The position numbers were made by a program, and so were the translations under genes. The notes beneath the pieces were generated by a model that saw nothing but the letters and a program-made list of their open reading frames with translations, did not search any database and had not been told where the DNA came from. A DNA stretch of 64,000 nucleotides from Strongyloides papillosus. Its lineage: Eukaryota; Nematoda; Chromadorea; Rhabditida; Strongyloididae. The DNA is taken from positions 558,001-622,000 of the forward strand of contig SRSI01000020.1 of NCBI GenBank assembly GCA_005656395.1. Reading direction: 5' to 3'. Positions 37,673 through 50,697 of the stretch are shown here, piece by piece. Position 1 is the first letter of the stretch; every line of letters starts with the position of its first letter.

Positions 37673-40148
37673 ATTTCTTATGTACCATCTTTTCCACAAA
37701 TGCAAGTATCTTTTACTCAAAGAGGCTCACATACATCTTCTCCGCTGTATGCGTGTGTCTTTGACTTTATCATTAAGTCTTATATACATTGCTTAACAAC
37801 CATCATTGAGAAATTTTTAATAAATAAAAATAAATTTTATATAAATACTAATTATTTTAATGGTTTTTTTTATTAAAAATTGTGTTCATGTGTAATGAGT
37901 TAAAGTTTTTTGTATAATTCCAGTTTACTATCTCTCTAATATTATCAGCTATTTATCTTTGTTTGCACTTTAAAATATATTAACAAAGAATAGTACGATT
38001 GGTGATGTGTTGTAGTGTAATTAATATTTAGCTAATTACTTGTTTGTTTCATTTCTTACCAAAGACACATATTGATATGATATACAATATATGTGAATTC
38101 TAGAGTTTAAGTGTGGTATTTAAGTTTTTCAATGAAATAAGTTTGCAAGAAATAATTGTTAAAGATAACTCTTTTACAACAAACATGTTAGTTCTAGGAA
38201 TTATACCTCTCTATCTTTTTTATTAATATCATCTTCATCAACAACTACTGATGCTATACGCGATATTCTTCCCCCACCATTATTATTATATTACTTTTCT
38301 TTTTAATTTCTTTATTTATTTTTATGTGTATGTAATGCCTACAGTTGAAGGGATCCCCATTAATCTCAATCAACTATCTGTTACACTCTTCAATCATCAT
38401 CAGCCAATTTCACAATGACATACATATACCACACCAACAACTGTTCATTTTTGAAGGAGTTTTCGACTTTCTTGAAAAGAGAAGTTAGAGATATATTTTA
38501 TAGGTAGATGAGTTGTGATTAAGATATATATAATTTAATGTTAATGTATATTTATATTGAGATTCTCAATAAAATATATTCACTTTTGTCAATTAACTTA
38601 AAAGTTTGTTGGGACTTTAGTGTTTTAGATAATGTTGGTAGAGGTAAAGAAGATAAGATATATGTAAGATCATTAAGATATATTCTTCAAATTTTGACAA
38701 GTTTCATACTGAGAAAAGATTTATCTTAATGAAAAGGATATTGAAAAATAAGAGTGTTTCTTAGAATTAAAATGATTTTAAAAAGATTCTAGTAATAAAT
38801 TTGTTTATTGTTTAAATAAATTATACAATTAACTATTTCGAAGAATCATCGCAAAAATATAATATAAAAAAGTTCCATAAATAATTAATTTTAAAATTAA
38901 AGAGTAATTAGAAATTTTTTTGACATAGTTAATATGGTTTAAAAAAGAAAAACAATATGCATAACTAGTTAAATAAATGGAATTTATTTTATCAGAAATT
39001 TATGAAGTAAGAATATTTTAAAAGAAAATGAAATGATATTTCTAAGTAGTTTTTTTTAAAAAGAAATAGAATATTGAAATAAAATGTTGAAATAAATTAT
39101 TAAAAAGAAGAAAATTTGTGATTTTTCTTTGAAAATATAAACATCTTTTTAATTGAACTGTTTAAAGTTATAAACAACTTTTTGTACTATCAATAATATG
39201 GAAACAAAATATTGTAACCTTTTTATACTACACTTAATAAAAAAGAGAAAAATTCTTCAGATTTTTTAATTTAATTTTCCGCATCTTTAAATAGGAGTAA
39301 TTTTATTACTACTCTAAATATTTAGCATTTCATTTATAGTTATGAAAGAAGAAAAATAATTTTTTTTGGTATTGGGAAATGTTAATGATCAATTAATGAA
39401 ACCGATAATTTTTACCTACAAATGAATACATTTTACTACTAAACATAATATTTTTAAACATTCATATAAATAGTTTTAATTTTTGTGTAATTTTTTTCCT
39501 TTTTATTATTTGCTTCCGTCTTTTTCTTAAAATAAATGGAATTTATTTGTATTAAAAAAGTAATTTTTATGTACATAAGAGTATTTTGTTTTAATATTGA
39601 AGAAGGAAATAATAAAAAGTGGTTAATCATAAAATTTTTCTAAACCACTCTAACATGATCAATTATTATTATTTATATCATACATTCTCACTTTTTCATA
39701 TTCATTAATTAGTATTTTTCTTTTTTTCTTCTCACTACCATTACTTGATTAGAAAATTAAAATTTTATAGTATTTTTACGAATTATCATATATATTTTGA
39801 AGGAATAGTTTAGAGGAGGTTAGCAAAAAAATTTTATACTTTAGATTGATGATTAAAATTATCTTTTAAATGAAATTTAACAAAATACTTTTATGGGTGT
39901 TTATTTAATTAAAATAAAAAGTTAAGATATAGTGGGTTAATTTGTATACTATTTTATAATATTAAATTTATTTCAATTTTCTTTCTATCAATTGGATGAT
40001 TAAGGTTTTTTTTTATAAAGTACAATTATATTGGATATAAAAAAGAGTATTCATTTTATCAATTTTTATTGATAATACTTTCTTAACAATATTTTTAATA
40101 CTCTTCATTGGATTGTTTTTTTTATTTAATAGTGTAAAAAATATAATT
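37673..40148. other. 2.5 kb intergenic region between actin and P-glycoprotein
   Basis: It contains the actin 3' UTR, then very AT-rich sequence without a credible gene. The right part should hold the P-glycoprotein promoter. No repeats or RNA genes recognised. Confidence 0.5.
37819..37824 (+). other. actin polyadenylation signal
   Basis: AATAAA lies about 145 bases after the actin stop codon and is followed by further overlapping AATAAA-like copies. Confidence 0.55.
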
Positions 40149-43100
40149 ATGGGAAATAACGAGAAAGTAGAAGTTGAGAGTGGTGGTTCAATAAAAAAAA
40201 AGAATGTTGGAACTGTAAAAGAGATGTACTCCTTTGCTGATAGTCTAGATTACCAAGTATGTTTTAAAAAAATGTAAAAGTCATGAAAACAAAGATTTTT
40301 TTATAGTTGATGTTTTGGGGAGTAATTTTGTCTTTAATTCAAGCAATTCTACCACCATTTGTATGGTTAATAATGGGAGATTTTGTGACAATTTCAATAT
40401 ATCGAGAGGAATTAAATTTTAATAAAACAAGGGAATTAGAAGATATTGTAAGGTATAATTTGACACATAAATTTAATAAAACACAATTTACAAATAATTA
40501 TGAAATTAAAAAACAAATATTGGATAATTCATTTGAAAGTAATGCAACTCCAGTATTTTTATTAATGTTAACATTATCATTATCAACATTTTTTGCTGCC
40601 TTTCTTTCTCGTTATTTATGGGAAGTTTCTGGAGCCAGGCAATCTTTTAAAATAAAAAGAGCTTACGTTAGAAAATTGTTGTATATGGATGTTGCTTGGT
40701 TGGAATCTAAACATTCTGGAGAAATTGCTTCAATGTTAAGTGACCAAACTGATCAAATACACCAAGGTATTGCTGATCACATGCCAATGGTTATCTTTAT
40801 ATTTAGTTATTTAATAGTTACTGTTTCTGTTTGTTTTTATATTCAATGGGATGTAACATTAGTTATGTTTATAGCATTACCATTGTTGATCGGTAGTAGA
40901 ATTATATTTTCAAAATGGTTTTGTAAAACAATGGATGAAGAGGTAAATTTACAAAATAAAATGACAAATTTAGTAAAAGAAACATTTGAACTTATTACTA
41001 CTGTTATATCATTAGGTGGACAAAAACAAACATTAATGAAATATGAAAAATTATCGATAGAACATAATAAATATGCTGATGATAGATTGACAGCTTCCTC
41101 CGTATATGATGCATTAACACAAGTTTTGGTAACTGAAGTAATCTTTACACTCGCTCTTTGTTATGGTATGTGGAGAGTCGGTCAAGAAAATCCAGGTAGA
41201 TTAGCTGCATTAGCTATTAATATTTTATACATGTGTGTAACATCAATATCTATTGGTTTTCATTTAAATGGTATTAATAATAGTAAAAAGAGTTCTCATG
41301 ATATTCAGAGAATTCTTAGTGATAAATCTGTTATTGAAGTTGATGGAGATTCCTTTGATGATAAAAGAAAAATAAAAAAGAAAACTTTTTCTGATATTGT
41401 TTTATCCAGTTCAAAAAGTTCAGTTGCCAAAAGAAATAAAGATAAATCATGGTGAAATAACCCTTAAAAATATTTCTTTTGCATACCCCTCACGACCTGA
41501 GTATAAAGTTTTAAAAAATCTCAACTTAATTATTCCATCTGGTTCACATATTGGTATTTGTGGATGCAGTGGTAGTGGTAAAAGTACCATAGCAGCATTA
41601 CTTTTACGTTTTTATGATCCAACAGAAGGAGAAATTCAGTTTGATGGAATTGATATAAGAAAATTAAATCCAAATGAGTTACGGAAAATGATTGGAGTAG
41701 TTTCTCAAGAACCAGTATTATTTGATGGTACAATATCTGATAATATTGTTTATGGAAAATTGGATGCAACACAAAATGAGATAAATGAAGCCGCTAGAAA
41801 AGGAGATGCATGGCAATTTATAAGTGCACTTCCACAGGGATTCCACGAAAAGGTTGGTTACAAAGGTGGAATGTTATCGGGAGGACAAAAACAAAGAATA
41901 GCTATTGCTAGAGCTGTAATAAGAAATCCAAAGTTATTAATTTTTGATGAAGCAACAAGTGCTTTAGATTTTAAACATGAAACTGATGTACAGAAAGCCA
42001 TAGAGATAGCTAGTAAAGGTATAACTACTATAACAATAGCTCATCGTTTGAATACACTTAAAAATATGGATAGAATAATAGTGATGAATGATGGAGAAAT
42101 TGTTGAAGATGGGACACCAGACGAATTAATGAAAGCAAAAGGAAAGTATTTTAGAATGTTTGTGGATCACAAAGTAGGTAATTTTGATTTAGAAGCTCAT
42201 ATGATAGATAAAGGAATTTCAAGAAGTAAAGATTTGAGACAAAAATACTCAATTGGTAGTCATGAAAAAAATAATATTGTAAAAATTGATCGATCAAAGT
42301 CAAATATTGGAGAGCGAAAAAGACTAGGTAGAAGTTATTCAATGATAAGTACAAAAAGTGAAAACTTAGCTATGCCAATTACATTTAAAAGAAATAGATT
42401 CAATAAAAGTATGAGAGGAAATATTGTTGATTTACCTATTATGGAGAATGAAATAACAATATTAGAGGATGAAGAATTACCAGGAAAAATTACTAATCTT
42501 AAGGCAATTGGAAAATTGATATTTAATTATAAAGAGGGCTTTCTTGTTTTGTTATCAGCTATTCCACTGACAATATTACGTGGAATTTTTTATTTACTTG
42601 TTTGCTTTGAGGTTGCCAGTGTTCTTGAAACTGCACTATATCCAGATGATGAAAAAAGTCAAGGAATTTTTAATGTTGGATCACTATATATAGCTTTAAT
42701 AATTATAAAAACAATATTTGAAGCATTAGGAAGATTAAATGTAGCAAAATATGGACATGGTTTTTGTAATTATTTAAGATATAATATGTTAAAAAAACTT
42801 CTAAGACATGGTGAGTCATATTTTGATGAAGACAAAAATACTCCTGGAAGATTAGTGTATAAATTAATAAATGAAACTGCTGTATTAAATAGAATATTAT
42901 CCGAAAAAATTGATCTCTTAATTCCGGCAATTGTATGTTCATTTACCTCGATATCTATAGCAATATTTATTAATTGGAAATTAGCATTATTATGTTCATT
43001 TCAATTCCCAGCATTCTTTTTCTTTAGACTTATAGAATTTCGTGAAGCTAATAAAAGACAAAAACAAATGCTTGAGGAAGAAAGAAAAGTTGCTAATCTT

Positions 43101-44243
43101 GCTCATATGGTTTTATCTAATATTTGTACAATAAAAGCTTACAATTTACAAGGACACTTTAAAAATATTTTTGATGAAGCATTAAAAAGTTTGGAGAGAG
43201 CCATTAAATATCAAAGTATTATAGGTGCTATTATATTTGCATGTCAATTTAGTTTTTCATATATCATGATTGCTATAACATTATATTTTGGTAAAGATAT
43301 GATGATTAAAAATGAAATAGATCCTTTTAATTATTTGAGAGTTGTATTGTTAACACAATTTGGTGCTAATTTTATAAGTCAACTTATTGCCAGTGTTACG
43401 GATATTTCAAAAGCACGCCTTTGTTCAGAACATATACTTGAAGTTTTAACAGAAAAAGCTGCTGATATGGATAATATGAGCGACGAGGGATTCAGACCAA
43501 TGATTGTTGGTAGAATGAAATTAGAAGATATTGAGTTCAGGTATCCTTCAAGACCAATAGTTCCGATATTGAAAAATCTTAATATTACATTTGGTGTTAA
43601 TGAAAAAATAGCTATTATTGGATCAAGTGGTTGTGGAAAATCAACAATTTTATCACTACTTCAAAGACTTTATATACCAACAAAGGGTAATGTTATGCTG
43701 GATAATTATAATATTAAGACAATAAATCCACAATATTTGAGAAGATGTATTGTTAGTGTAATGCAAGAGCCAGCTTTATTTAGTTTCACTATTAAGGAAA
43801 ACATAACATTCGGTATACCAGAAGAGTATGTTTCTATGGATAAAGTTATAGAAGCTGCTAAGTTAGCAAACATACATGATTTTATCATTGGTCTTCCAAA
43901 TGGATATGATACAAATGTTGGTGAGTACATAAATATGAGTGGTGGTGAAAAACAAAGAATAGCTATAGCAAGAGCTTTATTTAGAGAACCAAAAGTATTG
44001 TTACTTGATGAAGCAACATCTGCATTAGATTCAATAAGTGAAAAAGCTGTACAAAAGACTTTTGAAGATATTAGAAAGAGGACAACTTGCATACATGTAA
44101 CACATAAATTAAGTTCTGTTGTAAATGCTGATAAAATAATAGTTCTGATAAATGGACAAGTGGGTGAAGAAGGAACTCATCAGGAGTTAATGAAAAAAGA
44201 AGGATTTTACTATGAAATGGTAATGCTTCAAAAAGTAGATTAA
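40149..44243 (+). CDS. P-glycoprotein, full-length ABCB transporter
   Basis: Exons 40149-40256, 40307 to about 41338, and about 41424-44243 give about 1319 residues, normal for a full P-gp. The layout is TMD1 (starting at residue about 37), NBD1, TMD2, NBD2. NBD1 shows YPSRP, Walker A GCSGSGKST (about 427-435), LSGGQ and Walker B LLIFDEATSALD. NBD2 shows YPSRP, GSSGCGKST, MSGGE (Gln replaced by Glu) and LLLDEATSALD. All ATP-site residues are present, so it should be an active exporter of hydrophobic compounds in the plasma membrane; nematode P-gps contribute to drug tolerance. The junction near 41340-41423 needs a +1 frame change: an 85-bp intron with a weak donor (GAA|GTTGAT) and acceptor TTCAG repairs it. 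A sequencing indel in the A-runs there is the alternative. Confidence 0.93.
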
Positions 44244-44341
44244 CTAAGTATTTATCATTTTTTATTGTAAATATACAAAAATTAATTAATAATTTGTTTT
44301 AACATAATAACGTTTTTTTTACAAAAAGTAAATAATTATAA

Positions 44342-45318
44342 TTAAATGCTATTTATTGGTGTGTATTGTTTCCATCCAAAATCATTGTAAAACATTTGCC
44401 TCATATCCTTTAAAAAAAGAAGTGATATCATTAAACTTAGACTGTAACTTAGAAAGTTAAGTAGAAAAGTTATTCTATAACCAATATGTGGGAATTGTTT
44501 AGCTACAATAATTTATTTATTTATTTAAATTTAACTTCAAATATATTAAACATACCTGAATGTGATAAGACAAAAAAATATAAAAAGGGTAATTCAAAGA
44601 TAAGAGGACATAAGCTTGATATAGCAATTGTTACACACACTTGTTTTTGTTTTTTAATCTCATGTTTAAATATGCATTCTTTTGATTTTCTTTTCAATTT
44701 GACAATAATTAGGAGACTACAGGAAAATGCTAATAGTGGTAGAGTGAAAGAAATGGTATAAAGAAGGATTTTGATATGATATATATGACTAGAAGTTGCC
44801 CGAATCTTATAAACACAAATTTCATCTTTTAGATAAGTAATCTCGTCAGTTGTTATTGTACTTATACCATAATAAAAAACTGGAAAAAGTACCAATCCAC
44901 CAATTAAATATGCTTGACAATTTTTAAATTTTTTTTCTTCAACAATTACTACATATCTTATTAAAGCAAACATGAAATGAATAAGATATATGGTATTTTG
45001 AATGATATATCCAAACAATTGAACTGTTGAGCATAATTTAATGTTAATTTTTGTTATAAAAATATATCCATAGAAATATATAATATTTGGGAGGAGGTGA
45101 ACTGTTGAAGTGACAATATAGGCTAGTGTTAAGCATATTACAGCATTCTTTAATAATGGTCTCCTTTCAAATGTATCTGAGGTTATACTTTTATAAAGTA
45201 GATATAAATTTTCAATAATTGTAAAAAATAAAACGACAGTTAAAAAAATGACTGTAGATGACTTGTTACTATCAACAAATTGATATTCCTCTGGTGTTGA
45301 TAAAGAACTAGAATTCAT
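44342..45318 (-). CDS. seven-transmembrane receptor, nematode chemoreceptor-like
   Basis: Exons 45318-44556 and 44502-44342 join over a 53-bp intron (GTATGT, ATTATTGTAG) with a split Ala codon, giving 307 residues. Seven hydrophobic helices are visible: six in exon 1 and the last (ITFLLNFLSYSLSLMISLLF) in exon 2. The N-terminus is short and carries an NSS/NKSS glycosylation site. After helix 3 comes an LIRYVVI segment in the place of a DRY-like motif. The third inner loop is Lys-rich (KLKRKSKECIFKHEIKKQ). The length and plan suit nematode serpentine chemoreceptors; I cannot assign the Sr family. It is tail-to-tail with P-glycoprotein (98 bp apart). Confidence 0.75.
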
Positions 45319-47561
45319 TGAATATAAATATTCAAAGAGCCATAAAATATATTATTGTAAAAGTACAACCTTCATATGTGTATTGTTGAATGAGAAAAAT
45401 GATTTTAATGTTAATACAAAGAAATAAGGCTTAATATCAACTGAAAAATAAAGATAATAGTATGATAAATTTTTGAGTTGATTATAAAATTTTTTTGATT
45501 TATTCAAGTAACCTTTATTGTAGAGTAAGGTTGTAAAACGGAGGATAATTATTTAAAAAAGCATTTGTGTGTACTTTAAAGTGTCGCTGTACTTGTGGTT
45601 CAAAAATTTCATAAAAATAAAATTATAAATGATAAAAGTAATAAAAGATCTTTTAATATCAGTTTAGTGGGTATTATTCAAGGATGAATACTTAATGATA
45701 ATGACAAAGAATTATTGTAAACTACTACTCTAACATCATGAGAAAGTGGTTTCGCATTTCTTTTTTAAAATACAATTTATATAGTTGAACATGATATATG
45801 TCGTCGAGTATATTTTTAAAAATAAAAATTCTAAAAGAAAATACCAATATATGTTGTATAAACTTGATAACTTAAAATATGAAAGATAATGATAAATTAA
45901 TGAAATGATAATAAATATATATTTTAATAGACATTATAACATTCAAGCCTTATTTTTTTTATGAATATTCTATATGAAAGTTACAATTTTAATAATAAAC
46001 AAAATTAATGAAGTAATATTTTTTTAATTTAAATAGGATTTTCTTAATGACATAATAAAAGTTCTTTCTGGCTTTTTACCTAATTTTAATAGTACATGTC
46101 CTTGAATATAAAACTATTATTGTAAATTTTAATTCAGCTATAAATGTCTAAAAATCATCTTATTAAAAAAGAAAATTTGAAAAGAAGTATTATAACGACA
46201 AGATTAAGTATACTTTAAATTAATTAAAGATTTTTTATAAGTGAAATTATCTTTAAAACGTTACTATCACTTCTTTGAAAATTTTCTTTAAATTTTAAGA
46301 GGTAAGATAAAGTTGATAGTAAAGTCATAAATATATATTTCATAATGAGGTACTTTTGTTAGAAAAAGATAGATATATATATATATACAAAAATGTGAGT
46401 AAAATTCTAAATTAGATTTGTAAAAATATTGAATATATTAGCAAATATTTTTTTAACAGTATTATCAATCTATTCCCCTATTGATCATTATAATAAAACA
46501 TTTTGACAAATAGTTATCATTTATGGAAAATAGTTTGACATGAAATAATTATGTCTTCTGTGAATAACATTTTTTTTATCATTATATAAATAACAAATTA
46601 TTATGTTAGAATACAAATCAACAATATTAGTAAAATGGTTATCACTTATACATTAAATTGTTTGTAATTTAAACGTTTATCATTTTTTAAAATTGTTGTG
46701 CATATATTAAAATAAAAAAATTTTTTATCATTTTAAAGATTATTGTATTTTTTTAGAATTTCTTTGAGGCTTAATAAAAGGTGGATTTAAAAGCGTTATT
46801 AATTTTTAGGAATTAAAAGACTAAAAATTATGTTTACTTTATTTACTTATATTTATATAAAATAAAATATTTAATTTGAGATAAAAGTTTGATATTTAGT
46901 GTTTTTTTCAAAAGAATTATATTTTTAATAATTTAAAATATAACACTCTTATGAAATGCAAAGATTAATTTAAAAAAATAGATAATAAATGAAAAAATAA
47001 ATGAGACTTTATTGAAATACAAAATCTTGTAAAAAGGATAAATATACTTTTATTTAAAAAAATAACTAAAATGAAAAATATGAGTGTTAATTAAAAAAGC
47101 AAAAATAAATAATTACTATATAAAGTGGTATTTGATGTTTCGAAAAAAACACTTTTTATGGTTATTTTGGACACAAACATAATAAATTTTATTATTTATA
47201 CTTAGAGATTTCATTTGGTCTCATCGGTGTACTTTAATTATGAACTTTAATATTAACATTATGTTAAACAAATATCATCAAAATACATTTTTATCATAAA
47301 TTGTATACATTCTTGCTGTAAATACCAATTAATCATATTAATTAGTATTGTATGACGTTAATTATACAAAATAGTTGGAAAAAATTTTTAAATTATATGT
47401 GTTTTGAGCTGGTAAAAAATAATTTGGCATTAAAAGGGATTTATAAATTTGAACTTTATGTTAAAATATCATCCAGATTTAAATTTCCCCAATTAAAATA
47501 ATTACATCATAATTTTGTATGAAGATGTTAAAAAGCATCAGTCTTTGTCGTATATCTAATT
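45319..47561. other. 2.2 kb divergent intergenic region between two receptor genes
   Basis: Extremely AT-rich, with no credible coding frame on either strand. It must carry the promoters of both divergently transcribed receptor-like genes. No repeats beyond simple AT tracts. Confidence 0.5.
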
Positions 47562-48615
47562 ATGAACGACCCTGCAACAATAAATACCGATGATATTTTG
47601 TTATACAAACTTCAGAAGTATCTTCCATGGTTTTATATATCAATAGATACACCGTCACTGATTATTCATAGTATCATTGCATTATTTTCCTATATAATTT
47701 ATGGATCTATCATTATTTTCCTTATCAAAAATAGAAAAAACAAATTATACAGTACATTTTTTTATCATTGTGTCATCTTAAATGGATTTGTCGACATATC
47801 TTTTCACTTGGATAACTTTTTTACATCCGTCCTTCTTTCGTATGAACCTTTTTTGGAAGAAGTTGCTCCAACAGAACCAAGTTATTGGTATGCTCCTTTG
47901 TATTATATAGGATTTTTCTTTACTCATTTTTTATATTACAACACATTCATTATTAGTGTTAATCGCATGGTTATGCTCACCCGGCCACTCAAAGCTAAGA
48001 ATGTATGTTATTAATATTTCCATTATTTTATACTTCTAGATCTTTGAAAATAAAAAGAAATTATTTACAATCTTTGGTATCTTAATTGCGGGAATCCCAC
48101 ATCTTTATTTGTTAGTGAGACCAGCTTATTTTTCAGTATCTTCATCAATATATACAAACAATAGAAGAGTCGGTAATTTAAGAAATGTTATGTGGAGTGG
48201 ACATGAAGGTTTACCATTAAAGATTACAGCAGTAAATGGTGGAATCTTTACCATTGCAACACTCTTGGTTAATCTTTTTAACATTTATTTGCTTGTAAAA
48301 ATGGGACATAAAAAAATCAAAGGTTGTGATATTAAAATGACAATTTATGTCATATTAATTTTCATTTCACAAACATCATATACATTTATGTTGTTCTTTA
48401 ACTTTTTTATTGATATGAATTTAGAAGATAAAACTATATTAAGTATTATTAATATTGTCAGACCATGGTGTTTTAATATTTTTTGTCTTTTTACCCCATA
48501 TTATTTAATTGTTTTCAACTCTAATATTAGAAAAATACTTTTCAAGAAAATTTACACCTTCTGTAAATCTAATTGTTTTCAATTAATTTTAAATAGGATT
48601 GCTAATTTATTTTGA
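47562..48615 (+). CDS. seven-transmembrane chemoreceptor (Srv/Srg-like)
   Basis: Exons 47562-48002 and 48040-48615 join in phase 0 across a 37-bp intron (GTATGT, CTTCTAG), the shortest here, giving 338 residues. Seven hydrophobic helices are visible. After helix 3 the sequence NRMVMLTRPLKAK resembles the inner-face motif of the Srg superfamily (Srg/Srv/Srx), and a long outer loop precedes helix 5, ending in WSGHEGLPLK. The C-terminus is basic and Cys-containing. It would act as a chemosensory G-protein-coupled receptor in sensory cilia. It shares no obvious similarity with the receptor at 44.3-45.3 kb, so the pair is not a recent tandem duplication. Confidence 0.8.
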
Positions 48616-49297
48616 TTTAAGTATTTTGTTAAAACTTTTTTTTTTCAATTATATAAAATTGTATTACTAAAAGCTATACCAATAATTAATTCTAATAAAT
48701 TCACTAAATAAAAGTTTAAAAATTAATCTTTATCAAAAATACTAGAAAATAAAGAATAAAAAAAACATTTATCTTAAATTATAAATTAAAAATATATTTT
48801 CTGCAATTATATTATTCCTCTAGTAGTTAGAAAATAAGCAAATTTTTCTGTTATCGTTTGTCTATCATCGAAATGAAACAAATTCCACTTAATTTTAATA
48901 ATTTCTCAAAAATTTAAATTTATAGCAAAAGTTTCTCATACATTGACTTTTATATGATTTGAAATGTTTAAAAAAATTTTAAAATCTTGTTTAAACTCAA
49001 TTTATCGTTCTAAATTACTGTGTAGAAATATATATGATATTCTTTAAAAAGAAAATTAAAAAATTCCCATTTGCAAAAAATACTTTATTACAGTAGTAGT
49101 AGTACATTATGTGAATAAAAATAAGCAACCACAACGCACTAGAAACTCTTCAGCAGTGGGTGAAAATTCTCTTCCATAAATAAAAATTAAAATGAAAAAA
49201 AAATATGTACACGTGGGAAAATTGTATCAAAACTAGAAAATCACTTCATTTCTCCAGACAGTTAGAGGTTAAAAATAAATCCACAAACTATCCCGTT
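48616..49297. other. tail-to-tail spacer with 3' UTRs
   Basis: AT-rich on the left, with a somewhat more mixed stretch (49080-49297) that probably is the 3' UTR of the DnaJ gene on the minus strand. No gene seen. Confidence 0.45.
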
Positions 49298-49975
49298 CTA
49301 GAAATGACGAAACATGTCACCCATAAAACATTGTTCAATGAAAGAATTTATATTTAATGGATCAGGAATTCCATGACCTCCAAACAAATTTGGATGACCA
49401 AATGACTGGTTTACGTTTCTTCTTCTTACACGTTCATTTGTTCCAAATGCATCAAAAATTTGGTCAATAACATCTGTATTGAAACCAGAACCCCTAAATT
49501 GTCTTTGGAATGAATTAAAGAAAGGAAAATCAGATCCAAATGGTGTGTTTGAGAAGAAATCATTGGCAATATCATGTACATTTTGAGGGAAATTTTCACG
49601 TCCACGAGAACTTCTTTGAAATTGGTTAGATCTGGAGGTGCTTGCAAATGGATTAAATCCGGTAGTGGTGCTGGTAAAAGTGAAAGATGACATTGATCCA
49701 GGTGTACCTTGATAAGAGAAGCTAACATTAACAACTTGTGATTCATCATCACTCTCTTCATCTTGTTGGCGTAATGAAGTGTCATAGTCCATCCTCTTCT
49801 TTGGATCCGAAAGAACCTTGTATGCACTAGATATTTTCTTAAATCGATATTCACCCGAAGGATTCTTGTCTGGATGGTATTTTAAAGCCAATTTCTTGTA
49901 GGCTTTTTTAATTTCATCCTGTGTTGCGTCTTCTGATACTCCAAGGACTGAGTAATGAGTTTTTTCATTTGACAT
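49298..49975 (-). CDS. DNAJB-type J-domain cochaperone
   Basis: Single coding exon of 225 residues. The start at 49975 is chosen because the J domain begins immediately after it and an AG acceptor lies 8 bases upstream; the open frame further 5' is hydrophobic and probably intron or outron. The J domain (residues about 5-70) has HPD at 34-36 and the usual YHPDKNP and [17 protein letters not shown] segments. A Ser/Thr/Phe/Gly-rich region follows, then a C-terminus with [16 protein letters not shown] and repeated Phe motifs. There is no Cys-rich zinc domain and no class I/II C-terminal domain, so it fits the short DNAJB2/6/8 type (C. elegans dnj-24-like), which activates Hsp70 and limits aggregation. 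Confidence 0.88.
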   Translation of the reverse strand: MSNEKTHYSVLGVSEDATQDEIKKAYKKLALKYHPDKNPSGEYRFKKISSAYKVLSDPKKRMDYDTSLRQQDEESDDESQVVNVSFSYQGTPGSMSSFTFTSTTTGFNPFASTSRSNQFQRSSRGRENFPQNVHDIANDFFSNTPFGSDFPFFNSFQRQFRGSGFNTDVIDQIFDAFGTNERVRRRNVNQSFGHPNLFGGHGIPDPLNINSFIEQCFMGDMFRHF

Positions 49976-50697
49976 TATCAACCTGAAAAAATAGTTGAAA
50001 ATAAATATACCCTTGAAAAAAAAATTAAAGGCTAATGAGGAAAAATTGATAACGACAATGCGACTGATATCACGTATACTCATTGGTAATTCGTACACAA
50101 AAGTTATAATTAATCCTTCATTCAATAATTTTCGAGTACAAGATATTGCTAATACAGCAAAAAAGTATAAAGTATGAAATTGCAAATTAATAATAAGTTA
50201 TTCGCGCCATGTAACGTGTCACATGGTATTCAATAAAACTATTAAAAAGTGTAATGCCTCACAGCTAAATAGATAGCACTATCGTTGTCAACATCCAAAC
50301 ACAAATAAAAATTGTATTCAAAAGTGTGTGTGTGGAAGATTAATAATAAAAATCTTTGCGGGAACCACAGATTAAAAACTCTTTCAAAATTTACATCAAC
50401 GATAACTAGGCAGAGAAATTAATTTTGCGATTGATATAAATATTATATATTTTGTTGGAAAAGAAGTTTCCATAGTAACAAAAATTAGTTTAATTCAACA
50501 TTCCATCAATATTTTATTATTGTTAGTTGTTATATTTTCACTTAGTGTCATAATTTTTTTGTTTCCGAAATAAATATTTTGTTTTTTATTAGCATTATTT
50601 TCTAAACAATTTTGTTTTGTAATAAGTATTATGTTTAAAACAAATAAGACTGTTCTTATTTTATTAAATTCAAAAATTTAAAGTCTAATAAAAATAT
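49976..50697. other. head-to-tail spacer between DnaJ and the PLD-like gene
   Basis: Contains the DnaJ promoter and the PLD-like 3' UTR. The part from 50150 to 50420 is less AT-rich than usual intergenic DNA here and includes a GTGTCACATGG element. No gene recognised. Confidence 0.45.
49983..49984 (-). other. splice or trans-splice acceptor before the DnaJ start
   Basis: On the minus strand CTATTTTTTCAG is followed by GTTGATA and then the ATG. The perfect TTTTTTCAG acceptor supports the start at 49975 and suggests either spliced-leader addition or a 5' UTR intron. Confidence 0.6.

Noticed and set aside
49976..50185. Membrane-like N-terminal extension of the DnaJ protein
   Set aside because: A strong TTTTTTCAG acceptor lies between it and the J domain, and the extension is typical of translated AT-rich non-coding DNA.
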